A stretch of 64,000 nt of DNA, from positions 62,001 to 126,000 of the forward strand of contig NZ_CANMDU010000007.1 of the NCBI RefSeq assembly GCF_947496775.1, read 5' to 3'. Numbering within the stretch: position 1 is the first letter of the stretch; every line of letters begins with the position of its first letter. The DNA is from an uncultured Maribacter sp. (GTDB lineage Bacteria > Bacteroidota > Bacteroidia > Flavobacteriales > Flavobacteriaceae). The notes under the pieces are model-generated. The model did not search any database. It saw only the letters and a program-made list of their open reading frames with translations, and was not told the DNA's origin. Positions 1-6,809 of the stretch are shown in pieces. The position numbers were made by a program, and so were the translations under genes.

Positions 1-15
1 ATGAAATAAGACTTA

Positions 16-324
16 TTATACACCAGCCAAAACCCTAGTCACATCCTTTTCTGTTAATTGATCTAGACCTAGATCATGTAATAAGGTTAATATTTTAAGA
101 TTTTTAACACGCTTTTTCGCAGCCTCATTTTTAGCGTTTATTTCTTTTACTTTTTTATTCGTAAACAAGCTTTTTAAATAGCCCTTTTCGCTATCTCCTT
201 CCTCGTCTCTTTCATTAAATTCATCTATTATAGTACTTAGTACAATAATGGTTTCTTCCACAGATAAATCGCCAGCGCTAAGTTGGTGGCGTACTTCTTT
301 AATTTGGTTAATTAAATCTTGCAT
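16..324 (-). CDS. hypothetical protein, 102 aa
   Basis: I do not recognise this small protein. It is charged and mostly helical in character, rich in Lys, Glu and Asp, with a Leu-rich C-terminus. It has no signal peptide, membrane segment or cysteine, so it is probably cytoplasmic. The ATG lies 10 bases beyond the stop of the membrane-protein gene upstream on the same strand, so the two look co-transcribed with the small lipoprotein gene before them. The reading frame is clean and the tight spacing supports a real gene. Function unknown. Confidence 0.6.
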   Translation of the reverse strand: MQDLINQIKEVRHQLSAGDLSVEETIIVLSTIIDEFNERDEEGDSEKGYLKSLFTNKKVKEINAKNEAAKKRVKNLKILTLLHDLGLDQLTEKDVTRVLAGV

Positions 325-334
325 AGTAGGGTTT

Positions 335-832
335 TTAATTTTCAGATACCGTTTTGGCCTTTAATATGTGTAGTATTTCTTGTGCCTCTTGTTGAAATTC
401 TTTTTTAAGTGTTGTTTGATGATTATGCCACAGTGCTATTTTTTTTATTAGATACATTAATAATAAAAAGCTAAGACAGGAACCTATAGCGTAAATTTGT
501 AAGTAGATTTCATCAAAATAAAACTGTGGTTGAAAAATCCAAACTATTTGAACAGCATAACAATATATTGGAATCAAAAAAGAAAGTAGATATGGCTTAA
601 ATTGAAAACCAATAATCATTATTACTGGTGCAATAGATTGCGTAAAAGCCCATATAAAATTAGAATAATTACTAAAACCAAAAGTATTGCTTCCTTCTAT
701 ATTTAATAATAGAAAAACCTTGTCTAGGTATAATAATAATCCAGACAAGGCAACAAATATCGAAGCTAAAACTCTTCTATTTTCTAATCTATTTTTGAGT
801 CCCAGGCCTTTGAATTCCTCTATCCATTCCAT
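335..832 (-). CDS. four-helix integral membrane protein, unknown function
   Basis: A 165-residue protein with four likely membrane helices (about residues 21-43, 58-77, 80-100 and 109-130). A charged N-terminus (MEWIEEFKG...) precedes them and a hydrophilic, probably cytoplasmic tail of about 35 residues follows. No family is recognised. Its ATG lies inside the 3' end of the small lipoprotein gene (44-base overlap in another frame), and it ends 10 bases before the 102-aa gene. The three therefore look like one transcript. The frame is convincing because of its membrane periodicity; the role is unknown. Confidence 0.6.
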   Translation of the reverse strand: MEWIEEFKGLGLKNRLENRRVLASIFVALSGLLLYLDKVFLLLNIEGSNTFGFSNYSNFIWAFTQSIAPVIMIIGFQFKPYLLSFLIPIYCYAVQIVWIFQPQFYFDEIYLQIYAIGSCLSFLLLMYLIKKIALWHNHQTTLKKEFQQEAQEILHILKAKTVSEN

Positions 833-932
833 ACAATGTCTCTGTTTCAGCGGTGTCTGTTTTTGTACAAGAACTTACAAAGCCAATTAAAAATACTACC
901 GCGATTACTGCTAAAAAATTTTTTGTTTTCAT
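789..932 (-). CDS. very small lipoprotein, 47 aa
   Basis: Reading the minus strand from the ATG at 932 gives 47 residues: a Lys-containing start (MKTKNFLAV), a hydrophobic core (residues 6-19), and a lipobox ending in Cys22 (VSSC). A 25-residue hydrophilic tail follows, ending RGIQRPGTQK. This is a complete lipoprotein signal peptide with a short mature part. The 3' 44 bases overlap the start of the next gene in a different frame, suggesting translational coupling. The mature part is too short to assign a function. The overlap could also mean the downstream start is placed too early, but no later Met fits. Confidence 0.55.
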   Translation of the reverse strand: MKTKNFLAVIAVVFLIGFVSSCTKTDTAETETLYGMDRGIQRPGTQK

Positions 933-1181
933 AATAACATGCATTTTAAATTATTTATACATGTAAATTACAAAACTCACGGTAAATGTAGGAAATAATT
1001 AACTTACAAAATGTAGGTTTTTCCCTCGTTTTTACTCTTTAGTATGTATAGAGAATTAAAAACTATTTCTACAGCCCCATTTTCTGAAAATAAAAAACAA
1101 CAACTTTAAAACTGCGGTTCATCGAAGAAAGAATACCACTCGTATTTTTCACAACATTATAGAGTTCGTTCACAACATAAA

Positions 1182-1214
1182 TTGCGCAAAAACTTATCTC
1201 CTATACTATCTTTG
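1182..1214 (+). promoter_or_regulatory. Bacteroidota-type promoter for candidate RNA 1
   Basis: TTG at 1182-1184, a 22-base spacer, and an exact TAnnTTTG box (TATCTTTG) at 1207-1214. Transcription would start near 1220 and run rightward into a stretch with no usable ORF. The 933-1181 interval before it holds no gene that I can see. Confidence 0.5.
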
Positions 1215-1219
1215 TAATG

Positions 1220-1420
1220 TAATTAAGATATAGTGTTTATCCCAAATGAATGCTAGAACTTAACCAAAAAAAACCAAGTGTCTTTTCCCCAAAAAATGAT
1301 ACTTAACCTAAAAGAATTACCGAGATAAATAACCTCGATTATCGAGTAAATTTCGGACCCAAATTTTACAGAATACCTACTTAACTAAAAAATTGGCCCT
1401 TTCCCAAAAGGGCTTTTTTA
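1220..1420 (+). ncRNA. candidate structured small RNA 1 (about 200 nt)
   Basis: A promoter (1182-1214) and an intrinsic terminator (1396-1419) bracket about 200 bases with no credible ORF on this strand. Visible structure: an outer stem CCGAGA 1320-1325 with TTTCGG 1351-1356 (one G-T pair) closes an inner hairpin CTCGAT-T-ATCGAG at 1334-1346. Three sequence blocks recur in the same order in the neighbouring RNA 2: TGTTTATCCCAAATGAA at 1234-1250, TGATACTTAA at 1297-1306, and the CCAAATTTTAC...CCTACTTAA block from 1359 to about 1384. Repeated blocks plus promoter and terminator argue for a functional RNA. I cannot match it to a named class (6S and tmRNA were considered; no signature seen). The role is unknown. 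Confidence 0.45.
1396..1419 (+). terminator. intrinsic terminator of candidate RNA 1
   Basis: GCCCTTT (1396-1402), loop CCCA, AAAGGGC (1407-1413), then six Ts (1414-1419). A good rho-independent terminator on the plus strand. Confidence 0.7.
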
Positions 1421-1548
1421 TTTCTATTATTTTTTAATATATGTATTTCAGCGATAAAACATGCTTTTTAACGGATTACGCAACAGAAATAGGCCATTTT
1501 ACAACAAAATTTTTTGCATTATCCTTTTCGTCTATACATTCGTTTTGT

Positions 1549-1716
1549 ATTTAAAACTAAATGTTTTGTCCCGAATAAAAACCTTATTTTTTTGATACTT
1601 AAATAAGGCCTCTTACTGCGAATCTTTAACATAACTCTTATGTTATATTATAGACTGTGTAAACCAAATTTAACGTATCCTACTTAATAAAATAAAGCCC
1701 TCTAATGAGGGCTTTA
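1549..1716 (+). ncRNA. candidate structured small RNA 2, paralogous to RNA 1
   Basis: No credible ORF. A degenerate promoter precedes it: TTG at 1514-1516, 18 bases, TACATTCG at 1535-1542 (one mismatch to TAnnTTTG). Two perfect stems are visible: CCTTATTT 1582-1589 with AAATAAGG 1601-1608, and AACATAA 1628-1634 with TTATGTT 1638-1644. A terminator-like hairpin ends it. The same three blocks as in RNA 1 occur in the same order: TGTTTTGTCCCGAATAAA 1562-1579, TGATACTTAA 1593-1602, and CCAAATTTAAC...CCTACTTAATAAAA 1664-1692. That makes a tandem duplication of one RNA gene likely. Function unknown. Confidence 0.4.
1697..1714 (+). terminator. terminator-like hairpin of candidate RNA 2
   Basis: GCCCTC (1697-1702), loop TAAT, GAGGGC (1707-1712), then TTTAC. 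The T tract is short on the plus strand and somewhat better on the minus strand, so direction is uncertain. The position relative to the conserved upstream block matches RNA 1. Confidence 0.45.
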
Positions 1717-1840
1717 CTATATCTATTCTAGTTGCAATTATTAAAGTACAAGAAAAAAACTCTAGCTTGTTACTATTCTATTTATTCAATAGATGTTAGT
1801 AGATAGTTACCCGGATTACACCTCAAATTTTTGTAAATAT

Positions 1841-1910
1841 TATGCTGAGCGGAGCCCTAGCCTATTTATAACTAACGAATAGTTCTCGACTTCGCTCGAA
1901 CCGACTATGC
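1841..1910. repeat. REP-like inverted-repeat element
   Basis: A GC-richer island in an AT-rich spacer. It begins TATGCTGAGCGGAG and contains the self-complementary-looking GTTCTCGACTTCGCTCGAAC at 1882-1901. It is bounded on both sides by TATGC (1841-1845 and 1906-1910). The look is that of a small dispersed palindromic repeat, but no second copy is visible in this window. I see nothing else in 1721-2143. Confidence 0.35.
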
Positions 1911-2143
1911 TAATCTTTTTAAAGAGATAATTTCATTCCGTTGAAGATATTTACAGTTGCGTATGTAGCTATTGACCTATATTACTTACCTCCATAATCA
2001 CTTTACATCCTCCAATAAAACAAACCACTAAGTATCTTTACAATGTATCATTGACGTAAAGCACGCTCTTTACAACAACTTACCGAGACTTTAACGTTTT
2101 TAATCTGTAGTAACCTAATCTTAACTTTTAATACCATATTAAA

Positions 2144-2165
2144 AAACAGACTACATAGTCTGTTT
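2144..2165 (-). terminator. terminator of the molybdopterin operon
   Basis: AAACAGACT (2144-2152), loop ACAT, AGTCTGTTT (2157-2165). Read on the minus strand the hairpin runs straight into TTTTTTAA, about 40 bases after the moaA stop. On the plus strand the T tract is poor, so I assign it to moaA. Confidence 0.7.
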
Positions 2166-2202
2166 ATGCATAAAGACCTATTTTAAAGTCTTCTTATATG
2201 CC

Positions 2203-3210
2203 TTAACCGCCAATAGTTATCATACTACGGTTTTTAGAATGTAAATTGCTTTCCTTTAGTTTCTCTAAAGTATCCATTTCTCCTCTAATTTTTTGCTTGG
2301 CTTTTACGGCTTTTGCTATAGAAGGAATTATAGATTTTCCTTCACGAAATAAACCTAGAAGATTAGACTCAGAACTAGAAAACAAACAATTTTTTAAACA
2401 ACCATTTGCTGTTAAACGTAAGCGATTACAAGAATCGCAAAACGGATTACTAACAGATGATATAATCCCAAAACTACCCTTAAACCCTTTTATGCTATAG
2501 TTTTTAGTAGTATCATTAGGTGCATCTTGTAGTCTGAGTAATTTTTCTGAAGTATATGCAGTGTTCACAAGCTTCATTATTTCTGCATAGGAAACCATTT
2601 TCTTTACGTTCCATTTATTACCATCAAAAGGCATAAACTCAATAAAACGTACACTTATATTTAAATCTTTCGTAAGCCCAATAAAATCGACAATTTCACT
2701 ATCATTAAAATCTTTTATTAGAACAACATTTACTTTAACGTTAAAGCCTTCTTTTTCCAACAGAAGTATATTATTATACACCCTCTCAAAATAGTCTCTA
2801 CGAGTAATATCTTTAAACTTTTGAACATCTAAGGAGTCTAAGCTTACATTTATATCCTTTAAATTATTCTTTTTAAAATCGGCTATAAAGCGATCTACAG
2901 TAATACCATTAGTGGTAATTCCCATACGTACTGGTAAGGAAGCTAATTTTTGCAGTATTTCCCTAAAATCCTTACGTACAAGGGGTTCTCCACCCGTAAG
3001 TCTAATTTTAGTAACTCCATGGTCTACAAAAGTTTTTGCGATAGCATATACCTCATCCGCAGTCATTAAATGGGCTTTAGGAGACAAGGGTACTCCCGCA
3101 GCCGGCATACAATACGTACACCGTAAATTACAACGTTCGGTTAAGGATATTCTTAAGTAGGAATGTGCTCTTCCAAAAGTATCCGTTAGTGTATTTGTTT
3201 TTGGCCCCAT
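2203..3210 (-). CDS. moaA: GTP 3',8-cyclase MoaA
   Basis: A radical-SAM enzyme that converts GTP to 3',8-cyclo-GTP, the first step of molybdenum cofactor synthesis, acting with MoaC. The SAM-cluster motif CNLRCTYC (Cys27, Cys31, Cys34), a GGEP motif at 73-76, and the C-terminal cluster cysteines (Cys258, Cys261, Cys275) are all present. The protein ends in Gly-Gly as the family requires. Its 335 residues are normal length. The ATG overlaps the moaCB stop codon (TAATG), so translation is probably coupled. It is the last gene of the operon before the hairpin terminator. Confidence 0.95.
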   Translation of the reverse strand: MGPKTNTLTDTFGRAHSYLRISLTERCNLRCTYCMPAAGVPLSPKAHLMTADEVYAIAKTFVDHGVTKIRLTGGEPLVRKDFREILQKLASLPVRMGITTNGITVDRFIADFKKNNLKDINVSLDSLDVQKFKDITRRDYFERVYNNILLLEKEGFNVKVNVVLIKDFNDSEIVDFIGLTKDLNISVRFIEFMPFDGNKWNVKKMVSYAEIMKLVNTAYTSEKLLRLQDAPNDTTKNYSIKGFKGSFGIISSVSNPFCDSCNRLRLTANGCLKNCLFSSSESNLLGLFREGKSIIPSIAKAVKAKQKIRGEMDTLEKLKESNLHSKNRSMITIGG

Positions 3211-4121
3211 TAATCGTGTCTTGCTCCTTTAAAAATCCTAAACAAATGCAATACTGCTGGGAAAATAGCTTCCATAGACTCTTTAGCTCCATTTGTGGAG
3301 CCGGGTAATGCTAATACCAAACTATCTTTATAGGTACCTGCTACACTTCTCGACAACATAGAATATGGTGTTCTCTGTTGTCCATATGCTCTTATGGCTT
3401 CTTCTATACCAGGTATTTTACGCTCTAATAAGGGCGCTAAAGCTTCTGGTGTAAAATCTCTTTTAGACAGACCCGTACCACCAGTATAAATAATAAGGTC
3501 TACCCCTTTTTCTTGATATTGTTTTAACCTTTCCTGAATATCATTAATCTCATCCGGAATTATACAATAATCAGCAATGGAAACATTACAACTTTCTAAT
3601 TTTGCAATAATAGCTTTACCAGCTTTATCTTCTTTTTGCCCAGCAGAAATAGTATCCGAACAAACAATAACCGCAGCGGTAATATCTTTTCGAAAACGAT
3701 CTGTATAGTCTGATTTTCCCCCTTTTTTGTGTAGTAATTTTATATTCGAAATTTCTATTCCCTTATCAATAGGCTTTAACATATCATACATATTAAGAGC
3801 AACTACACTTGCTCCATGCATAGCTTCTACCTCTACTCCTGTTTTGTAAATAGTTTTTATAGTTACCAAAACGGTAATTTCTAATCCATTAACAGTGTAT
3901 TCAATCCCAGTAAACTCTATTGGTAAGGGATGACAATCTGGTAATAGCTCTGGCGTTTTTTTAACGCCTAATAAACCTGCAGCTTTGCTCATTGCAAAAA
4001 CATCGCCCTTGGGTACTGTTTTTTCTTCTATAGCTTTTATAGTATCTATAGAACTAACCAAAACAGTAGCTTGGGCAGTAGCAACTCTAAGGGTATTATT
4101 TTTAAGGGTAATATCTACCAT
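3210..4121 (-). CDS. moaCB: bifunctional MoaC/MoaB molybdopterin protein
   Basis: One polypeptide of 303 residues with two Moco modules. Residues 1 to about 135 are MoaC (cyclic pyranopterin monophosphate synthase), with DCHPLP at 62-67 and EAMHGAS at 99-105. Residues about 146-303 are MoaB/Mog (molybdopterin adenylyltransferase type), with [11 protein letters not shown] around 212-222 and LPGS at 272-275. It therefore covers the second step and a later adenylation step of cofactor synthesis. It overlaps moaA by one base and lies 13 bases after moaE. The fusion is clear from sequence; whether the MoaB half is active cannot be read from it. Confidence 0.93.
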   Translation of the reverse strand: MVDITLKNNTLRVATAQATVLVSSIDTIKAIEEKTVPKGDVFAMSKAAGLLGVKKTPELLPDCHPLPIEFTGIEYTVNGLEITVLVTIKTIYKTGVEVEAMHGASVVALNMYDMLKPIDKGIEISNIKLLHKKGGKSDYTDRFRKDITAAVIVCSDTISAGQKEDKAGKAIIAKLESCNVSIADYCIIPDEINDIQERLKQYQEKGVDLIIYTGGTGLSKRDFTPEALAPLLERKIPGIEEAIRAYGQQRTPYSMLSRSVAGTYKDSLVLALPGSTNGAKESMEAIFPAVLHLFRIFKGARHD

Positions 4122-4134
4122 ATTAATTTAAGAT

Positions 4135-4596
4135 TTAGGTATTACTTTTCCATTGATGGCTTTCATCTTCAAACACTTCCTTTCCAAAAATGGGAACCTG
4201 TGCCTTTATTTCATTTACCACAAATTCTATTGCCGGAAATACTTCTTTTCTACGCGTAGCAGACACAAATACAAACAAACAAATTTCACCAGCGTTAACA
4301 TTACCTATACTGTGATAAATATGCATGCAGGTAAGGTTATATTTTTCGAAAGTTGCTTCTCTAATTTCATGAAATTTTTTGTTGGCCATTTCTTCGTACG
4401 TTGTATATTCAATAGCACTTACTTTTTTACCATTTACCTCATCTGCACGTACTTGTCCTAAAAATATATTATGAGCCCCAATACTTGTTTTCGTTTGATG
4501 TTTTGCGATTGAATCTGCTATAAATGCCGAAGAGATAGCCCCGTCTATAAATACACTTTTTTTCTTATTATTTTTCATTCTTATTAACGTTTTCAT
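4135..4596 (-). CDS. moaE: molybdopterin synthase catalytic subunit MoaE
   Basis: The large subunit of molybdopterin synthase, which with thiocarboxylated MoaD inserts the dithiolene sulphurs into precursor Z. Family marks: GQVRADE near residue 48, HIYHSIG, the basic RRKEVF segment, and the catalytic-Lys region KAQVPIFGKE near the C-terminus. Length 153 is typical. The start overlaps the moaD stop by four bases (ATGA), so MoaD and MoaE are probably made in a coupled 1:1 manner. Confidence 0.93.
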   Translation of the reverse strand: MKTLIRMKNNKKKSVFIDGAISSAFIADSIAKHQTKTSIGAHNIFLGQVRADEVNGKKVSAIEYTTYEEMANKKFHEIREATFEKYNLTCMHIYHSIGNVNAGEICLFVFVSATRRKEVFPAIEFVVNEIKAQVPIFGKEVFEDESHQWKSNT

Positions 4597-4826
4597 CCTC
4601 CTGAAAATGGAGGTAATAATGCAACTTCTACTTCAGAAACTATAGTTCCCATATCTACCAACTCATTATTCAGAGCAACTTTAAAGTTTTTGCCATTTAG
4701 CGTTGGATGTTTTTGGTATACTACCTCTAGCAACTCTATCACCGTGCTTTTCGTAAACACTATCGTTTCTTCCATGCATTGAGTAAGTTCTGCTAATACT
4801 CCAAAATATTTAACGGTTATATTCAT
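4593..4826 (-). CDS. moaD: molybdopterin synthase sulphur carrier MoaD
   Basis: A 77-residue ubiquitin-fold protein ending in the required Gly-Gly (LLPPFSGG), which is adenylated and thiocarboxylated to feed sulphur to MoaE. It sits between modE and moaE and overlaps moaE by four bases. The MoeB-type activating enzyme is not in this window. Confidence 0.92.
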   Translation of the reverse strand: MNITVKYFGVLAELTQCMEETIVFTKSTVIELLEVVYQKHPTLNGKNFKVALNNELVDMGTIVSEVEVALLPPFSGG

Positions 4827-4838
4827 ATACTATCTATT

Positions 4839-5201
4839 TTATTCTGATATAATTTCTACATTCTTAGGATTAGGAAACTGTGGTATTTGTGTATCTAAAT
4901 ATTCCCAACAGTTTTTATTAACACTATCGTAGGCAGTAATAAGCTCTTTACCATAAGGTGTAATTACTGTTCCACCACCATTTTTTCCTCCAGTACTTTT
5001 TATTACTACTAGAGCAGCACCTGCTTTGTTAATGGCATCTAATAATTCCCATGCTTTTTTATAGGACATGGAAAGGGATTTTGCGGCTTTAGATAAAGAA
5101 CCTGTAGCATCTATAGCTTTTAATAGTTGCACGCGTCCTTCACCTAATAAAACTTTTCCGCCTACCTCTATCCAAATTCTACTTTTTATTTTATAATCCA
5201 T
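4839..5201 (-). CDS. ModE-type winged-helix DNA-binding protein
   Basis: About 120 residues matching only the N-terminal winged-helix domain of ModE: EGRVQLLKAIDATGSLSKAA, then MSYKKAWELLDAIN. There is no C-terminal molybdate-binding (MOP) domain, so it may not sense molybdate itself. I choose the ATG at 5201; the longer frame to 5228 would need a TTG and would overlap moeA. Being inside the operon suggests it regulates Moco or nitrate-reductase genes, but that is inference. Confidence 0.85.
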   Translation of the reverse strand: MDYKIKSRIWIEVGGKVLLGEGRVQLLKAIDATGSLSKAAKSLSMSYKKAWELLDAINKAGAALVVIKSTGGKNGGGTVITPYGKELITAYDSVNKNCWEYLDTQIPQFPNPKNVEIISE

Positions 5202-5212
5202 ACCAAAAGAAT

Positions 5213-6388
5213 TTAAACCGGTAAGCAAATAACATCTATTTCCTCCCCTTGGGTAATATTATCTTTAGTTTCTGGCACATACACCAAAGCATTGGCTAGT
5301 GCAAAGGTTTGTAACATCGCAGAGCTTTGCCCGTCTAAAATTTCTACAGAAGCATCTTTATAAATGGCTTTTAAAAAATGTGCACGATCTCCTTTTCTAC
5401 TATAAGCAGATAATGAATTGGCTTTTATTTGAGGAAGGTCTGTTGCGGTTGCTCCTATAAATTTTTGCAATGCAGGATACACATACATATAAAAACAACT
5501 AAGAGCTGCTGCCGGATTTCCTGGTAAAGCAAAAATTCGCGTGTTTTCTTGCTTACCATAAAACAAAGGCTTTCCTGGTTTTTGCTTTACTTTATAAAAC
5601 AATTGCTCTACTTTTAGCTCCTTAAGAGCTTTACCTACAAAATCATAATCCCCTACAGATATACCGCCCGTTATAATTACTATATCATTTGTACTAATAA
5701 CCTCTTGCAGCAATTGTAAAGTTGCCTTGTAATTATCTTTTACAGTATTTACGGTATAATCTTTTATATGCAAACTACAAAGTGCAGTCGCCAACATGGC
5801 GGAATTGCTTTCATATATTTTTCCATAAGTTAAAGACTCTCCAGGCTTGCACAATTCATTACCAGTAGTAACTATTGCAATACTTGGTTTTTCATAAACG
5901 GTTACTTCTGTTATTCCTAAAGAAGCTAAATAACCTATACCAGCAGGATTTAGGGTTGTTCCATTTTCTAAGGCAATATCTCCTTTTTGTACTTGCCCTC
6001 CTTTTTTTCTAATATTTATTTCTAGAGAAACTCCATCTTCTATGATAATACTCTGAGCATTAACAACTACTTTTTCTTGCATTACCACTGCATTTGCTGT
6101 ATCTGGCACCGCTGCACCTGTAAATATGCGTATGGCTTCTCCTGGCTTCAAAACAGGATTATGTCCGTCACCAGCCTGCACTTCTCCTATAAGCTTATAA
6201 TGTAAATCATCTGTTAAATGTAAAGCATAACCATCCATAGCAGATTGCCTAAAAGGTGGCATATTAATAGGAGAAACAACGGCTTCACTTAACGTATACC
6301 CTAAAGCTTCCTCCAATGGCAGCACCACTTCATTGCCACGTACACTATATTTTGCTATTTCCTCTTTTGCCTTCGAAACTGATATCAT
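5213..6388 (-). CDS. moeA: molybdopterin molybdenumtransferase MoeA
   Basis: Inserts molybdate into adenylated molybdopterin, the last common step of Moco synthesis. Marks: PPFRQSAMDGYAL near the N-terminus, GEVQAGD, RIFTGAAVP, the ITGGISVGDYDFV segment of the MogA-like domain, and ALPGNPAAAL. The frame is open to an ATG at 6424, but that ATG lies within a TAnnTTTG promoter box (6411-6418), so I take the ATG at 6388 (MISVSKAKEE), giving 391 residues, a usual MoeA length. It is the first gene of the operon. Confidence 0.92.
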   Translation of the reverse strand: MISVSKAKEEIAKYSVRGNEVVLPLEEALGYTLSEAVVSPINMPPFRQSAMDGYALHLTDDLHYKLIGEVQAGDGHNPVLKPGEAIRIFTGAAVPDTANAVVMQEKVVVNAQSIIIEDGVSLEINIRKKGGQVQKGDIALENGTTLNPAGIGYLASLGITEVTVYEKPSIAIVTTGNELCKPGESLTYGKIYESNSAMLATALCSLHIKDYTVNTVKDNYKATLQLLQEVISTNDIVIITGGISVGDYDFVGKALKELKVEQLFYKVKQKPGKPLFYGKQENTRIFALPGNPAAALSCFYMYVYPALQKFIGATATDLPQIKANSLSAYSRKGDRAHFLKAIYKDASVEILDGQSSAMLQTFALANALVYVPETKDNITQGEEIDVICLPV

Positions 6389-6410
6389 TAAAAAATACGT
6401 TATGTTCTTG

Positions 6411-6418
6411 CAAATATA
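6411..6418 (-). promoter_or_regulatory. -7 promoter box of the molybdopterin operon
   Basis: The minus strand reads TATATTTG, an exact TAnnTTTG. The predicted start is near 6404, giving a leader of about 16 bases to the moeA ATG at 6388. No clear TTG is seen at the -33 position, which is compatible with activator dependence. Confidence 0.5.
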
Positions 6419-6490
6419 ACGCATTTTTTAATTGAGAGTTACCTAAAGAGAAGGTAAAATATTATTCTTAAAAATTAATGCAAACAATTG

Positions 6491-6514
6491 AAAACATGAT
6501 AATTATCATGTTTT
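6491..6514. promoter_or_regulatory. Crp/Fnr-type palindromic operator between moeA and napD
   Basis: A perfect 20-bp palindrome, AACATGATAATTATCATGTT (6493-6512), extended by two more A/T pairs on each side. Its core TGAT-N4-ATCA (6497-6508) matches the Fnr-type half-sites. It lies in the divergent spacer between the Moco operon and the nap operon. A degenerate -7 (GATTCTTG, 6532-6539) would put the nap start near 6545, about 42 bases from the palindrome centre, the position of a class II activator site. Binding is inferred; no Crp/Fnr gene is in the window. Confidence 0.6.
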
Positions 6515-6564
6515 TTCTGCAAAAATTCGAGGATTCTTGTAGTAAATTATTAAAAAACTAATAT

Positions 6565-6801
6565 ATGCCCGTAAAAAGTTATTTGGCCTATCCTTTAAAA
6601 GGTGCAAAAAAAGCCTTGCACGACGCAATTGCCAAAATCGACTATTGTGAAGTAGTTGCTGCTGAAAACAAAGATTTACTAATTGTAATTACGGACACAA
6701 AAACACAATTAGAAGACGAAAACACAAAACAACAAATAGAAACTATAAGTAACTTAAAACTGCTAACCCTAGTTTCTGGCTTTAATACTCCTAAAAACTA
6801 A
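6565..6801 (+). CDS. napD: NapD-like chaperone for NapA
   Basis: A 78-residue protein with the small ferredoxin-fold pattern of NapD, the cytoplasmic chaperone that binds the Tat signal of NapA during cofactor insertion. It starts MPVKSYLAYPLKG and contains KALHDAIAKIDYCEVV and LLIVITDTK. It is nine bases ahead of napA in the same direction. Identification rests on size, fold-like pattern and position, because NapD sequences are poorly conserved. Confidence 0.8.
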   Translation: MPVKSYLAYPLKGAKKALHDAIAKIDYCEVVAAENKDLLIVITDTKTQLEDENTKQQIETISNLKLLTLVSGFNTPKN

Positions 6802-6809
6802 CATCATTT

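Noticed and set aside
2040-2165. A possible third small RNA before moaA (GTAAAG/CTTTAC stem, TATCTTTA box, hairpin at 2144-2165)
   Set aside because: The box has a mismatch, the shared blocks of RNA 1 and 2 are absent, and the hairpin is a better terminator for moaA on the minus strand.
6389-6424. The longer moeA start at 6424
   Set aside because: That ATG lies just upstream of and against the -7 box TATATTTG (6411-6418), so it would not be in the mRNA; the added residues have no MoeA similarity.
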